64,000 bases of DNA from Streptomyces xanthophaeus (GCF_030440515.1 NZ_CP076543.1:8173146-8237145); one strand, 5' to 3'. Counted from the first letter of the stretch, positions 1 to 8,604 are shown. Numbers and translations: made by a program. Notes: generated from the letters alone by a model not told the origin.

Positions 1-1
1 C

Positions 2-883
2 ACGCTCGTCCACGGGCTGCCCCTGTTCCACGTCCATGGGCTGGTCCTGGGTGTCCTCGGGGCGTTGCGGACGGGGAGCCGCCTGGTCCATACGGGCCGG
101 CCGACGCCGGAGGCGTATGCGGAGGCTGCGGAAGCCGGGGGGAGCCTGTACTTCGGGGTGCCGACGGTGTGGTCGCGCATCGCGGCCGCCCCGCAGGCGG
201 CGGCCGCCTTGTCGAGGGCCCGGTTGCTGGTGTCGGGAAGCGCTGCCCTGCCCACGCCGGTCTTCCGCGATCTGGAACGGCTGACCGGGCACCGGCCGGT
301 GGAGCGGTACGGGATGACGGAGACCCTGATCACCGTGAGCGGGCGGGCGGGCGGTGAGGTCCGCCCCGGCGCGGTAGGCACCCCGCTCACGGGAATCCGT
401 ACGCGTATCGCCGCCGAGCCGGGCGCCGAGATCGGTGAGCTCCAGCTGGTGGGGCCGACCTTGTTCTCGGGGTATCTGGGCCGGCCGGAGGCGACGGCCG
501 CCGCCTTCACGGAGGACGGGTGGTTCCGCACGGGTGACATCGCGGCCGTCGACGGGGACGGTGTGCACCGGATCGTGGGCCGTGCGTCCACGGACATGAT
601 CAAGTCGGGTGGCTACCGGATCGGGGCGGGTGAGATCGAGAACGCGCTGCTGGACCATCCGCGCGTGAGGGAGGCGGCGGTGATCGGTGTTCCGGATGCC
701 GACCTGGGGGAGCGGATCGTCGCGTTCGTCGTCGCCGAGGGGGTCACGGGCGCCGAGTTGACCGATTTCGTCGCCACGCATCTGTCGGTGCACAAGCGGC
801 CGCGCGAGGTTCGTTTCATCGCCGCGGTTCCGCGCAACGCGATGGGCAAACCGCAGAAGCGGCTCCTGCTGGACGCGGAGTAG
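2..883 (+). CDS. MatB-like malonyl-CoA/acyl-CoA synthetase, 3' part
   Basis: This is an ANL-superfamily acyl-CoA ligase whose 5' end lies outside the window; the frame is open from base 2. It would activate a carboxylic acid with ATP and transfer it to CoA in the cytoplasm. The visible part contains LPLFHVHGLVLG, the LLVSGSAALP stretch, YGMTETL (core A5), GWFRTGD (A7), IKSGGYRIGAGEIENALL (A8) and the C-terminal NAMGKPQKR, which carries the catalytic lysine. The combination LPLFHVHGL plus GSAALP is typical of malonyl-CoA synthetases (MatB), so malonate or a methylmalonate-like acid is the most likely substrate. About 290 residues are seen of the usual 480-500. The next gene follows after 28 bases. 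Family assignment is firm, substrate is inferred. Confidence 0.85.
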   Translation, partial: TLVHGLPLFHVHGLVLGVLGALRTGSRLVHTGRPTPEAYAEAAEAGGSLYFGVPTVWSRIAAAPQAAAALSRARLLVSGSAALPTPVFRDLERLTGHRPVERYGMTETLITVSGRAGGEVRPGAVGTPLTGIRTRIAAEPGAEIGELQLVGPTLFSGYLGRPEATAAAFTEDGWFRTGDIAAVDGDGVHRIVGRASTDMIKSGGYRIGAGEIENALLDHPRVREAAVIGVPDADLGERIVAFVVAEGVTGAELTDFVATHLSVHKRPREVRFIAAVPRNAMGKPQKRLLLDAE

Positions 884-911
884 GGGCGGGAGCAGGCCCG
901 GAGGCGGGGGC

Positions 912-1160
912 ATGCGCAGCACCTCGGTGGGGCAGGTGGGAGCCATGACCGCTTCCTCTTCCGCTGCCTCACCCGCCGCCGACGATCCGGCGCACTACAC
1001 AGGGCTCCGCACCGACGAGGCGGAACGCCGGGCACTGGCGCGGGGCTGGACGACGGTGCGCACGGTCGCGCCCGGCACCATGCTGACCATGGAACACCTC
1101 GAAGGCAGGCTGAACTTCGAGGTCGAGGACGGCAGAGTGCGCAGGGCCTGGAGCGGCTGA
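912..1160 (+). CDS. I78-family peptidase-inhibitor-like small protein
   Basis: This small cytoplasmic-looking protein (82 residues, or 71 from a second ATG at 945) has no signal peptide. Its C-terminal half reads like peptidase inhibitor family I78: RGWTTVRTVAPGTMLTM, then GRLNFEVEDGRVRRAWSG. These proteins usually end with a Cys-Gly or similar, but here the end is Ser-Gly. The start at 912 was chosen because GGAGGCGGGG lies just upstream; the ATG at 945 also has a GGGAG nearby and gives a product closer to the family's usual length. It follows the acyl-CoA ligase on the same strand and may be cotranscribed. A protease target cannot be named from sequence. Confidence 0.65.
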   Translation: MRSTSVGQVGAMTASSSAASPAADDPAHYTGLRTDEAERRALARGWTTVRTVAPGTMLTMEHLEGRLNFEVEDGRVRRAWSG

Positions 1161-1331
1161 CCCCGAGCGGGCGGCGGACAGCGCCGTATCCGGTTTCCGG
1201 CCCCACCGCGGGGAGGGCCTGTGCCGCATCGCCCATCGCCGCTAGGGTTGGCCCCCCGGATCCGCAACCGCCTTCCCCCGGGCCGGAGAAGGCGGCGCAA
1301 GATCTCCGTTGTCTCACCGGAGGTACTTGCC

Positions 1332-2399
1332 ATGCCCGGCATTCCCTTGTTCCCCCGTCCGCTGTTCCCCCGTCCGCACCGCCTTCCGTCCGCGTCACCG
1401 CTGCACCTGCTGACAGCGGTGAACGCCCGCAAGGGCGCGGGCAGCAGCCCCACCGGCGTCGTCGGCCGGCGGCTCGCACGGCTCCTGCTCGCGGTCGGTG
1501 ACCGCGTCCGTTTCCTCGCCGAACCCGAGCAGGCGGCCGACTGGCCCCTGGGCACGGAGGTGGTCGAAGGCTCCGTCACCCGACCTGCCGAGCAGGCCGG
1601 GGCCTTCGCCGGCACCGACACCCTCTTCATCGCCGGTGCGGTACCCGCCACGGTCCGGGAAGTCCTGGGCCTCGCTCGCGCCGCCGGTACACGGCGCGTC
1701 GTCACGCTCTCCTCGCACGGGCCCGAGCACGAGGCGGCGTATCCGCCGGAGACCTGGTTCTGGCTGGCCGTCGAACGGGCCGTCGAGGCGGCCGGGATGG
1801 AATGGACGCACATCAGGCCCTCCGCCGTGATGGGCGCGGTCCTGGAGGGCACCTATCCGGCCACGGGATCGGACTGGCCCGAGACCGTGCGGCTCGAAAA
1901 GACCGTCCGCGAGGCGTTCCTCGACGACGGCCACTACCCCTTCGTGCACGAGGAGGACCTGGCCGCCGTGGCCGCAACGGCCCTCCGCACCGCCGATCAC
2001 GTGCACACGGTCCTGGAAGCGGTCGGGCCGCCGCTCGCCACCCGCGACCGCCTCGAAAGCATCGCCCGGGCCACCGGCCGCCCGATCACCGCCGTCGGCC
2101 TCACCCCGGAAGCCGGCCGCGACGCCTGGCGGGCCCAGGGCTGGCCCGACGACGGCATCGAGGTCACCCTTTTCGCCCTCCGCGAGTACGCCCTCCACCT
2201 CGACGAACTCACGCAGTGGACCCTCGACCAGCGCCCCACCCTCACCGATCTGACGGGTCGCCCTCCGCGCACCTTCGACGACTGGGCCGAGGAACACGTC
2301 CACCTCTTCCGCCGAGCCGGCGCCCCGAACGGAGGCCCCCGGCCCGGAGCGTGCCCGCGAGCGACGCGGACACGCCCCGGACCGGGGCCCGTTCAGTGA
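1332..2399 (+). CDS. NmrA/SDR-like NAD(P)-binding protein
   Basis: This 355-residue protein resembles the atypical SDR (NmrA/NAD(P)H-binding) family often annotated as NAD-dependent epimerase or quinone-oxidoreductase-like. After about 40 low-complexity residues comes TGVVGRRLARLLLAVGDRVRFL, which matches the Rossmann beta-alpha region, but the usual preceding beta strand and first glycines (VTGATG) are replaced by KGAGSSPTG, so the dinucleotide site looks altered. Later segments fit the fold: VVTLSSHG at the strand-4 end, WTHIRPSAVMG, and YPFVHEEDLAAVAATAL. The start ATG at 1332 has GGAGGT eight bases upstream. The extended N-terminus (PLFPRPLFPRPH) looks like a short duplication. A weakened cofactor site or a start and sequence drift are both possible. 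Confidence 0.65.
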   Translation: MPGIPLFPRPLFPRPHRLPSASPLHLLTAVNARKGAGSSPTGVVGRRLARLLLAVGDRVRFLAEPEQAADWPLGTEVVEGSVTRPAEQAGAFAGTDTLFIAGAVPATVREVLGLARAAGTRRVVTLSSHGPEHEAAYPPETWFWLAVERAVEAAGMEWTHIRPSAVMGAVLEGTYPATGSDWPETVRLEKTVREAFLDDGHYPFVHEEDLAAVAATALRTADHVHTVLEAVGPPLATRDRLESIARATGRPITAVGLTPEAGRDAWRAQGWPDDGIEVTLFALREYALHLDELTQWTLDQRPTLTDLTGRPPRTFDDWAEEHVHLFRRAGAPNGGPRPGACPRATRTRPGPGPVQ

Positions 2400-2602
2400 C
2401 GGGCGGTTGCCTGCGGCTCCGCCGGCCGGGGCTCCGCAGCGTCGATCCGTGACCACGCCCAGGCGCCGGCGGCCGCCACGGCCGCGGTCAGGAGGAGTTC
2501 GCCCCAATAGGGCGGGCCCGCCAGCGCACGTACGAGGACCAGGACCAGCACGCCCAAGGCGGTGACGGCGGCCTTGGCCACCCACCGGAGCGCGGTGCTC
2601 AT
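2393..2602 (-). CDS. Small two-helix membrane protein
   Basis: This 69-residue protein is of unknown function. Two hydrophobic segments are visible: roughly residues 9-27 (AAVTALGVLVLVLVRALAG) and 33-50 (WGELLLTAAVAAAGAWAW), separated by a short loop, followed by a charged Pro/Glu-rich tail. Its ATG overlaps the stop of the upstream secreted-protein gene as ATGA, so the two are almost certainly translationally coupled. Its last bases overlap the convergent NmrA-like gene by seven bases. It may act with the secreted partner in the envelope, but nothing in the sequence proves that. Confidence 0.6.
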   Translation of the reverse strand: MSTALRWVAKAAVTALGVLVLVLVRALAGPPYWGELLLTAAVAAAGAWAWSRIDAAEPRPAEPQATARH

Positions 2603-2922
2603 ACGAGCCCGCTCAGGCAGCCGGTGACCCCGCCCGCCACCACACTGGTGGCGATCTTCTTTGCGGCGTCCTTGTTGACGCGTCCCACGATCAGGGCGGC
2701 GGCCCCGCCGATGCCGGCCTTGAGCAGACAGTCCTTGGCCCGCTGGTTCATCGGGCGGACCGACAGCAGCCGCTCGCAGGCCGCGGCGTCCTTCTTCTTG
2801 CCCAGATAGCAGTTCTTGATGTTGTTCTCCTGGATCACATCGACCGCGTGGGCGGCGGGTGCCGATACCAGGAAGGCAGCCGTGGCCATGACCAGGGCGA
2901 GACTTCTGTGCGTGGTACGCAA
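2599..2922 (-). CDS. Small secreted cysteine-containing protein
   Basis: This 107-residue exported protein has no family I recognise. I placed the start at the TTG at 2922, because translation from there gives a clean Sec signal peptide: basic LRTTHRS, hydrophobic LALVMATAAFLV, and SAPAAHA cleavage at about residue 26. An AAGGA motif lies upstream. The mature part begins VDVIQENNIKNCYLGKKKDA, has four cysteines, and contains a glycine/alanine-rich amphipathic stretch (GIGGAAALIVG, TSVVAGGVTG) that could contact membrane. The stop overlaps the ATG of the two-helix membrane protein, forming a two-gene unit. The four cysteines could form two disulfides outside the cell. Confidence 0.6.
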   Translation of the reverse strand: MRTTHRSLALVMATAAFLVSAPAAHAVDVIQENNIKNCYLGKKKDAAACERLLSVRPMNQRAKDCLLKAGIGGAAALIVGRVNKDAAKKIATSVVAGGVTGCLSGLV

Positions 2923-3268
2923 GGTGTTTCCCGTACTTCCTTGTTGCTGCCGGCCGTCCCGCGCAAGGCGTTCCGGGGTCTCCGGATGCGGATGCGCCTG
3001 GACGGACGGACTCGGACGGTGCTCGGTCCACGGGCTGCCGGCGTGGCCCGGGACGACACGATCTTCAGCCGGGCCCGGGGGCGGACGACACCCGCCGACC
3101 GGCTGGTTCGGCCCGCCACTGCGCGGGTTGCGCACCGGCCGCCCGGCCCGGTCGTCCCGCCGTACGGGCGGGCCCGCCGGTGCCGCTAGGGTGACACCTG
3201 CTTTCCCCGGTGCTGACCTGCGGAAAGGGCTGGGGCCGGCAGGCAACTACAGGTGGGAGACCGGTGCG

Positions 3269-3925
3269 GTGATCCGAGTGATGGTGGTCGACGACGAGGC
3301 TCTCGTCCGGTCCGGGCTCACGATGATCCTCAACGCCGCGGCGGACATCGAGGTGGTGGCGGCCACCGGCGGCGGGCAGGCCCTGACGGCGGTCGCCACG
3401 TACGCCCCCGACCTGGTGCTGCTCGACATACGCATGCCCGACGTCGACGGGCTGACCATCCTCGCGCGCCTGATGGAGCTGCCCGATCCGCCGGTGGTCG
3501 CCATGCTCACCACCTTCGACTCCGACCAGTACATCGCCAGCGCACTGCGTTCGGGTGCCTCCGGCTTCCTCGTCAAGGACACCGACCCGGACGAACTCGC
3601 CCACCTGGTCAGGTCCCTGGCGGCAGGCGGGGTGGCGCTCGCCCCGCAGGTCACCGCCACCGTGATCAGCGGATACCTCCACCACCAGGGCGAGCAGCGC
3701 GCCACCACCCACGCGGTCTCCCGGCTCAGCGCACGGGAACGGGACATCCTCGTGCTGCTGTCGCAGGGACTGTCGAACGCCGACATCGGGCGCCGTCTCC
3801 ACCTGAGCATCGGCACCGTCAAGGACTACGTGAGCGCCGTACTGGCCAAACTCGACGTCAGCAACCGCGTCCAGGCCGCCCTGTGGGCGCAGCGCGCCGG
3901 CCTCCTCGACGGGGCACACGCATGA
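3269..3925 (+). CDS. NarL/FixJ-type response regulator
   Basis: This 218-residue DNA-binding response regulator is the partner of the kinase that follows. The receiver domain (about 1-120) starts VIRVMVVDDEA and carries the phosphoacceptor Asp53 in LVLLDIRMPDVDG, a Thr in MLTTFDSD and Lys in GFLVKDTDPDE. The C-terminal LuxR/GerE helix-turn-helix (about 150-210) reads LSARERDILVLLSQGLSNADIGRRL, then GTVKDYVSAVLAKLDVSNR. I chose GTG 3269 because AGGTGGGAG lies just upstream and the length is standard; ATG 3281 would cut into the first beta strand. Its last codons overlap the kinase start as ATGA, so the two are translated together. The target genes are not evident. Confidence 0.92.
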   Translation: MIRVMVVDDEALVRSGLTMILNAAADIEVVAATGGGQALTAVATYAPDLVLLDIRMPDVDGLTILARLMELPDPPVVAMLTTFDSDQYIASALRSGASGFLVKDTDPDELAHLVRSLAAGGVALAPQVTATVISGYLHHQGEQRATTHAVSRLSARERDILVLLSQGLSNADIGRRLHLSIGTVKDYVSAVLAKLDVSNRVQAALWAQRAGLLDGAHA

Positions 3926-5118
3926 CCGGCCGTACGGCCCCGCACGGAGCCGGCCACACGGCCTGTACCGGCCGCACCCTGGACCCCCGCGTGGTGGATG
4001 CGGGGCTGGCGGCCGCCGCGATGGCCGATGCGTGGGTGTTCTCCGGAACCGGCACCTGGGCGGCGGCCGCCCCCGGAGCCGCCGCCGCCGTGGCCCTGCT
4101 GGTACGACGCCGCTGGCCGGTGACGGTGTTCGTGTTCACCCTGCTCGCCGTGCAACTCGGCCACAACGTCGTCGCCGCCCTCGCCGCGCTCCTGTCCCTG
4201 GCCGAACAGCACCGCACCCGCCGCGCCCTGGCAGGATTCGTGCTGGCGTACGGGATCTTCGCCAACCTGCCGGACCTCGGCCCGTACGAGGCCGACCACC
4301 CCGCCGAGTTCGCCGTCGCCGTCGGCTACTCGCTCACCGCCGGGGGAGTGGCGGTGCTCCTCGGCCGGCTGGTCCTCACCCGCCGCGAACTCGCCCAGCA
4401 CATGGTGGAGCTGCGCGCGGCGCAGGAACAGCAGCGCGAGCTCCACGCCCAGCAGGTCCTCGCCCGCGAGCGCGCCCATCTCGCCCGGGAGATGCACGAC
4501 GTGGTCTCCCACCAGGTCAGCCTCATCGCGGTCCGCGCCGGCGCCCTCCAGGTGTCCGCCGACAGCACGGACACCAAAGAGGCCGCCCGCACCATCCGCA
4601 CCCTGAGCGCGGCCACACTGGACGAACTGCGCCACATGGTCGCCGTGCTGCGAGCCCCGGGCAGCGGTGACGCAGGACCGGACCCCCAGCTGCAGTCACA
4701 GTCCGCCCTGACTCAGCTCGACGGCCTGATAGCGGACTGCGGCCTGGACGTGACGCTGACGGGCGAGGTCCCCCGAGATGCGAGCCCCGCCGTGGAGCGC
4801 GCCGCCTACCGGACCGTCCAGGAGGCCCTGACCAACGTACGCAAACACGCACCCGGCTCGGCCGTCGTGGTCGAGTTCGGCCGGCCCGGACCCGCCCTCG
4901 ACGTGACCGTCACCAACTCCACGGCCCGGCATCCCGCTCTGGCGCTGCCCAGCGCGCGGCACGGCCTGGTCGGCCTGCGCGAACGGGCCGAACAGCTCGG
5001 CGGCACCCTCGCCGGCGGACCCACCCCCGACGGCGGCTACCGCCTGCACCTGCAGATACCCCGACGCGCGACGAGCACCCCGCCGGCGGCCGACGCCCCC
5101 CGCTACGGCCCGCAATGA
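3922..5118 (+). CDS. Membrane sensor histidine kinase (HisKA_3)
   Basis: This 398-residue kinase phosphorylates the regulator encoded immediately upstream. The N-terminal third (about 20-160) is hydrophobic and probably forms four to five membrane helices with little extracellular sequence, so the signal is likely sensed in or near the membrane. A coiled segment rich in Gln/Glu/Ala (RELAQHMVELRAAQEQQRE) leads into the HisKA_3 dimerisation domain with EMHDVVSHQVSLIAV; His192 is the phosphorylated residue. The HATPase domain has the N-box TNVRKHA (Asn305) and the G-box HGLVGLRERA. The ATG overlaps the regulator's stop. The gene ends close to a hairpin shared with the convergent permease gene. 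Confidence 0.9.
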   Translation: MTGRTAPHGAGHTACTGRTLDPRVVDAGLAAAAMADAWVFSGTGTWAAAAPGAAAAVALLVRRRWPVTVFVFTLLAVQLGHNVVAALAALLSLAEQHRTRRALAGFVLAYGIFANLPDLGPYEADHPAEFAVAVGYSLTAGGVAVLLGRLVLTRRELAQHMVELRAAQEQQRELHAQQVLARERAHLAREMHDVVSHQVSLIAVRAGALQVSADSTDTKEAARTIRTLSAATLDELRHMVAVLRAPGSGDAGPDPQLQSQSALTQLDGLIADCGLDVTLTGEVPRDASPAVERAAYRTVQEALTNVRKHAPGSAVVVEFGRPGPALDVTVTNSTARHPALALPSARHGLVGLRERAEQLGGTLAGGPTPDGGYRLHLQIPRRATSTPPAADAPRYGPQ

Positions 5119-5120
5119 CC

Positions 5121-5140
5121 GCCGGCCCGACAGGGCCGGC
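5121..5140. terminator. Convergent hairpin between kinase and permease genes
   Basis: An 8-bp perfect inverted repeat, GCCGGCCC and GGGCCGGC with a gaca loop, fills the 22-base gap between two convergent stops. It can act as a bidirectional terminator; no T tract is present, which is usual in Streptomyces. Confidence 0.6.
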
Positions 5141-6790
5141 CTATGAGCCGGCCGGCAGGACGTGGTCGCCGGCCTTGTCGGTGCTCAGGCACAGCGAGCA
5201 GACCACCGAGCCGTGGGTGACACATGCGGTGAGGTCGGGGCGCTCGTAGGACTGGTGGCAGACATGGCAGTCGAGGGTGGCCGCACTCGGGTTCCCGTCG
5301 GCGTCCAGCAGGGGCTCGCCGATGCCGTCGTCGGTGCGGCGCAAGTAGTAGCGGCCCTTGGTGACCACGGCCATCAGCGGTGTGACGACGAAGGCGATGA
5401 CGGCCGCGGCCACGGGCGAGTACGGCTGGAGGGCGTCGCCGAAGGCGTGGAAGTACATGGCGATCGACAGGCCGGAGGCGGCGACGAACGCCACGACGCC
5501 GACCGGATTGACCGCGTGGAGCATCCCCCGGCGGAACTCCGGCTGGAGCGGGGACAGCTTCAGCACGTACTTGTTGATGCCGATGTCGGTGGCCACGGTG
5601 ACCACCCAGGCGATCGCGCAGTTCGAGTAGAACCCCAGGATGCCGCCCAGGAAGCTGAACATGTCGGCTTCCATCAGAACGAGGGCGAAGGCCAGGTTGA
5701 CCAGGACGAAGACCATGCGACCGGGGTAGTGCCCGGTGACGCGGGTGAAGGAGTTCGTCCAGGCCAGCGAGCCGGAGTACGCGTTCGTCACATTGATCTT
5801 GATCTGGCTGATGACCACCAGGACCACGGCCAGCGGGACGACCGACCAGGCCGGCATCATTGCGTCGAAGGCGCTGCGGAACTGCTGGATGGGCTCGGGC
5901 GCGGCCGCCGGTCCGACCTCGGCGAGGATGTAGACGGCGAGGAAGACACCGATGGCCTGCTTGAGCGCTCCGAGCACCACCCACCCGGGGCCGGCCATCA
6001 CCACGGCGGTCCACCAGGTGCGCTTGTTCGCCTCGGTCCTGGGCGGCATGAAGCGCAGGTAGTCGATCTGCTCGCCGATCTGCGCGATCAAGGACAGGCA
6101 CACCCCCGCTCCGAGCATGACGGAGGCGGTGTTGACGGCCCCGTCGCCGTCCGTGCCGGGGTAGGCCAGGAAGCGGTCCACCGTGCCGGGGTCGTCGGCG
6201 ATCAGATAGACCAGCGGACCGACCATGAGCAGCAGCCAGATCGGGGTGGTCCACACCTGGAGCTTGCTGAGCGCCTTCATGCCGTAGACGACCAGCGGGA
6301 TCACCATGAGCGTGGAGACGGCGTAGCCCAGCGACAGCGGCAGTCCGAGGCCGAGTTCCAGGCCCTGGGCCATGATCGAGCCTTCGAGGGCGAAGAAGAT
6401 GAAGGTGAAGCTGGCGAAGATGATGCTGGTGAGGACCGAACCGTAGTAGCCGAAGCCGGAGCCGCGCGTGATCAGGTCGAGGTCGATGTTGTAGCGCGCG
6501 CCGTAGTAGGCCAGCGGGAAGCCGGTGAGGAAGATGACGGCGGCGGCGACGGTGATGGCCACGAGTGCGTTGCCGGTGCCGTGGGCCAGGCCGATGCCGG
6601 CGCCGATGGAGAAGTCGGCCATGTAGGCGATGCCGCCGAGGGCCGTGGTGGCCACGACCATGGGGGTCCAGCGGCGGTAACTACGGGGTGCGAATCGGAG
6701 GGTGTAGTCCTCCAGCGTCTCCTTGACCGCCTGGTCGGCAGCGGTCTTCGGCGCGTGTGCCGTCGTCTGTCGCGACTCGGTGGTGCTCAT
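5141..6790 (-). CDS. NCS1 purine/cytosine-type permease with C-terminal CxxC module
   Basis: This 549-residue inner-membrane transporter of the nucleobase:cation symporter-1 type has about 12 hydrophobic segments between residues 45 and 480. Family features include FAPRSYRRWTP before the first helix, YYGARYNIDLDLITRGSGFGYYGS, and IGEQIDYLRFMPPR. It probably imports a purine, cytosine, allantoin or similar base. Odd feature: after the last helix the tail (about 506-549) holds two CxxC pairs, CHVC (508-511) and CSLC (531-534), with Cys523 and several histidines between, resembling a small zinc or metal-binding knuckle on the cytoplasmic side. The ATG has GGGAGG upstream. A candidate promoter and a short upstream reading frame precede it. 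Confidence 0.85.
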   Translation of the reverse strand: MSTTESRQTTAHAPKTAADQAVKETLEDYTLRFAPRSYRRWTPMVVATTALGGIAYMADFSIGAGIGLAHGTGNALVAITVAAAVIFLTGFPLAYYGARYNIDLDLITRGSGFGYYGSVLTSIIFASFTFIFFALEGSIMAQGLELGLGLPLSLGYAVSTLMVIPLVVYGMKALSKLQVWTTPIWLLLMVGPLVYLIADDPGTVDRFLAYPGTDGDGAVNTASVMLGAGVCLSLIAQIGEQIDYLRFMPPRTEANKRTWWTAVVMAGPGWVVLGALKQAIGVFLAVYILAEVGPAAAPEPIQQFRSAFDAMMPAWSVVPLAVVLVVISQIKINVTNAYSGSLAWTNSFTRVTGHYPGRMVFVLVNLAFALVLMEADMFSFLGGILGFYSNCAIAWVVTVATDIGINKYVLKLSPLQPEFRRGMLHAVNPVGVVAFVAASGLSIAMYFHAFGDALQPYSPVAAAVIAFVVTPLMAVVTKGRYYLRRTDDGIGEPLLDADGNPSAATLDCHVCHQSYERPDLTACVTHGSVVCSLCLSTDKAGDHVLPAGS

Positions 6791-6914
6791 GCCACGCCTC
6801 CCGGTGGGGCTGGGTGCAGGTGAAGGTGCGCCGCCGCCGGCAGGACGGGGAGCGATGGACCGTCATGAGTCGTCTCCGGCGACGCTGTTCATGCCTGGGG
6901 GTCCCACGTCGGTC

Positions 6915-6920
6915 ACGCTA
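6915..6920 (-). promoter_or_regulatory. Candidate -10 box for the permease gene
   Basis: On the minus strand TAGCGT fits TANNNT and lies 125 bases before the permease start, in the only AT-richer patch of this gap. No convincing -35 box is seen. Between it and the gene, an ATG at 6866 with GGAGACG upstream opens a 61-codon frame that overlaps the permease start out of frame. Confidence 0.3.
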
Positions 6921-7003
6921 GAAAGCGGTTGTTACCCCGGGTGCGCGATGTGGTGAACACCATGTTGCTGCAGGCGGCGGCGCCGCCTAGGCACGCCACA
7001 CGC

Positions 7004-7043
7004 GCGCGGGCCCCGCCACGGCCGGGACGGGTGGGGCCCGCGC
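7004..7043 (-). terminator. Hairpin downstream of the GDSL hydrolase gene
   Basis: An 11-bp perfect inverted repeat, GCGCGGGCCCC with GGGGCCCGCGC, around an 18-base loop, lies 25 bases after the hydrolase stop. It is a plausible terminator for the minus-strand two-gene unit that ends here. Confidence 0.6.
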
Positions 7044-7067
7044 TCCCGCGCGTGCAGCGCCGGACCC

Positions 7068-7865
7068 TCAGGGGCTGAGGGTCTCCAGCAGGGCTGCGGT
7101 GACCGCGCGTTGGCCGGAGGGGGTGAGGTGGAGGCCGTCGGCCTCATGGTGGCCGCGCGCCGCGGGGCGTGTGTCGACCACCGGTTCCGGCCGGGCCAGC
7201 AGGAAGCCGGCCACGGCGTCCAGGTCCACGTCGGACCAGCTCAGCCCGGCCCGCCGGAAGTGCTCGTACCGTTCCACGCGGTCGGGGTCCGTGCACGTCG
7301 GGGTGAGCCAGACCCACCGGGCCCCCGTCCGGGCCACCGCCAGGTCGTGCAGGGCGACCAGGTTGCGGCAGATCTCGGCGAAACCGACGAGCGGGGTGCG
7401 GTCGATGCGCTGTACGTCGTTCGCGCCGAGCATGCACAACACCCAGTCGGGCCGCTGGAACCCCAGCGCCGGCAGCTGCTGCGCCAGAGCCTGGGTCGTG
7501 CTGCTCCCCGATACCGCCAGGTTGGTGCACCGTACGCCCTCGGGGAGCAGGTGCCGCAGGATTTCGAACCAGGAGAGCCGGTCGGCGGTGGTGCTCTCGC
7601 CCAGGGCCACGACGTGCTCACCGGGCCTGAACGGCAGTGCGCCGATCCGAGCGCTCGCGCCCGGTTCGGCCGACAGCGCGGCCGCCGCTTCCCGGTTGCG
7701 CTCCTCGAACCGCTCCAGCCGGCCCCTGTAGTCCTCGGCACCGGTCCCGAACAGGGCGGCCAGCACCGGCTCGTCGAGCGGGCCCAGGTGACGCAGGAGC
7801 TTCTCCGGCTGATGGAACCTCAGCAGGCGCTGCGCGTGGGCGGTGTTCCGGTCGGTGGTGGTCAT
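7068..7865 (-). CDS. SGNH/GDSL-type esterase or lipase
   Basis: This 265-residue hydrolase has no signal peptide, so it probably acts in the cytoplasm on an ester or acyl substrate. The SGNH blocks are recognisable: block I as VVALGESTTADRLSW (nucleophile Ser in GES rather than GDS), a glycine in VSGSSTTQALAQQL, block III Asn in CMLGANDVQRID, and the Asp-His pair in DGLHLTPSGQ. The first 95 residues (LLRFHQPEKLLRHLGPL and following) are a helical N-terminal extension not found in minimal GDSL enzymes. ATG 7865 has GGAGGG six bases away and lies one base after the stop of the upstream membrane-protein gene, so the pair is cotranscribed. Confidence 0.8.
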   Translation of the reverse strand: MTTTDRNTAHAQRLLRFHQPEKLLRHLGPLDEPVLAALFGTGAEDYRGRLERFEERNREAAAALSAEPGASARIGALPFRPGEHVVALGESTTADRLSWFEILRHLLPEGVRCTNLAVSGSSTTQALAQQLPALGFQRPDWVLCMLGANDVQRIDRTPLVGFAEICRNLVALHDLAVARTGARWVWLTPTCTDPDRVERYEHFRRAGLSWSDVDLDAVAGFLLARPEPVVDTRPAARGHHEADGLHLTPSGQRAVTAALLETLSP

Positions 7866-7866
7866 C

Positions 7867-8595
7867 TCAGCCCTCCTCGGAGGCACGGACGCGGATACGG
7901 GCACGGTTGCGCGGCAGCAGGAAGCCCGCCGCGATCAGCCAGGCCAGCCCGGTGAAGCGGGCGACCGGCAGGAGCAGAGCGGCGTCCTCGGTCAGCAGCA
8001 CGAGGGTGGCCAGCTCGGCGACGGCGGCCACGACGAGACCCGCGACGGCCAGTGCCCGGGGCAGGAGCCCGGCCAGCAGTCCGGGTACGGCGATCCCGGC
8101 GACGAGCAGGCCCAGCAGGACTACGTGTCCGGGGCCGCCCAGGCCGAACGCCAGGTACTGCAGGGCCCGTACGAGCTCGGGCCGCTGTGTCACCTCGGCG
8201 TGGGACAGGACCCAGGTGACCAGGCCGGAGCAGGCCAGGAACGCCGCGGCGAGCACCCCGCCCGCGAGGGCGATGGTGGCGCCGGGCGCCCGGACCCCGA
8301 GCCGGTTCAGGCGGGCGGAGACGGTCGCGGCGTAGATGGCCAGGGGGACGGAAGCGGCGAACTGCAGGGCCCCCGACACCCGGACCGCGTCCCCGTGGTC
8401 GCGGAAGTACGCGGTGATCGCGTCCGGGTCGCCGAACGGCGAGGGGAACGGATCGCCGCCGGCCAGCACGGTGCTGAGGACGAGGCCGCCGAGGAACAGG
8501 GCGGTGAAGACCACGGCGAGGACACCGGGCGGTGGCCCGGACTGCGGGGCGGTGGTGCGGGTGTCGTGCGGGACACGGCTCTCGATCGTTTCCAC
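7867..8595 (-). CDS. Multi-pass membrane protein divergent from marR-type gene
   Basis: This integral membrane protein of about 242 residues has six or seven hydrophobic helices (for example GVLAVVFTALFLGGLVLSTV, ALAGGVLAAAFLACSGLVTWV and VVLLGLLVAGIAVPGLLAG). It resembles small DUF4386-like Streptomyces membrane proteins of unknown function. The frame is open to an ATG at 8640, but that start would place 15 codons over the palindromes shared with the MarR gene, so I prefer the GTG at 8595; neither has a clear ribosome site. It is the first gene of a unit with the GDSL hydrolase and is probably repressed by the divergently encoded MarR protein. Confidence 0.65.
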   Translation of the reverse strand: METIESRVPHDTRTTAPQSGPPPGVLAVVFTALFLGGLVLSTVLAGGDPFPSPFGDPDAITAYFRDHGDAVRVSGALQFAASVPLAIYAATVSARLNRLGVRAPGATIALAGGVLAAAFLACSGLVTWVLSHAEVTQRPELVRALQYLAFGLGGPGHVVLLGLLVAGIAVPGLLAGLLPRALAVAGLVVAAVAELATLVLLTEDAALLLPVARFTGLAWLIAAGFLLPRNRARIRVRASEEG

Positions 8596-8604
8596 GGCAC
8601 AATC

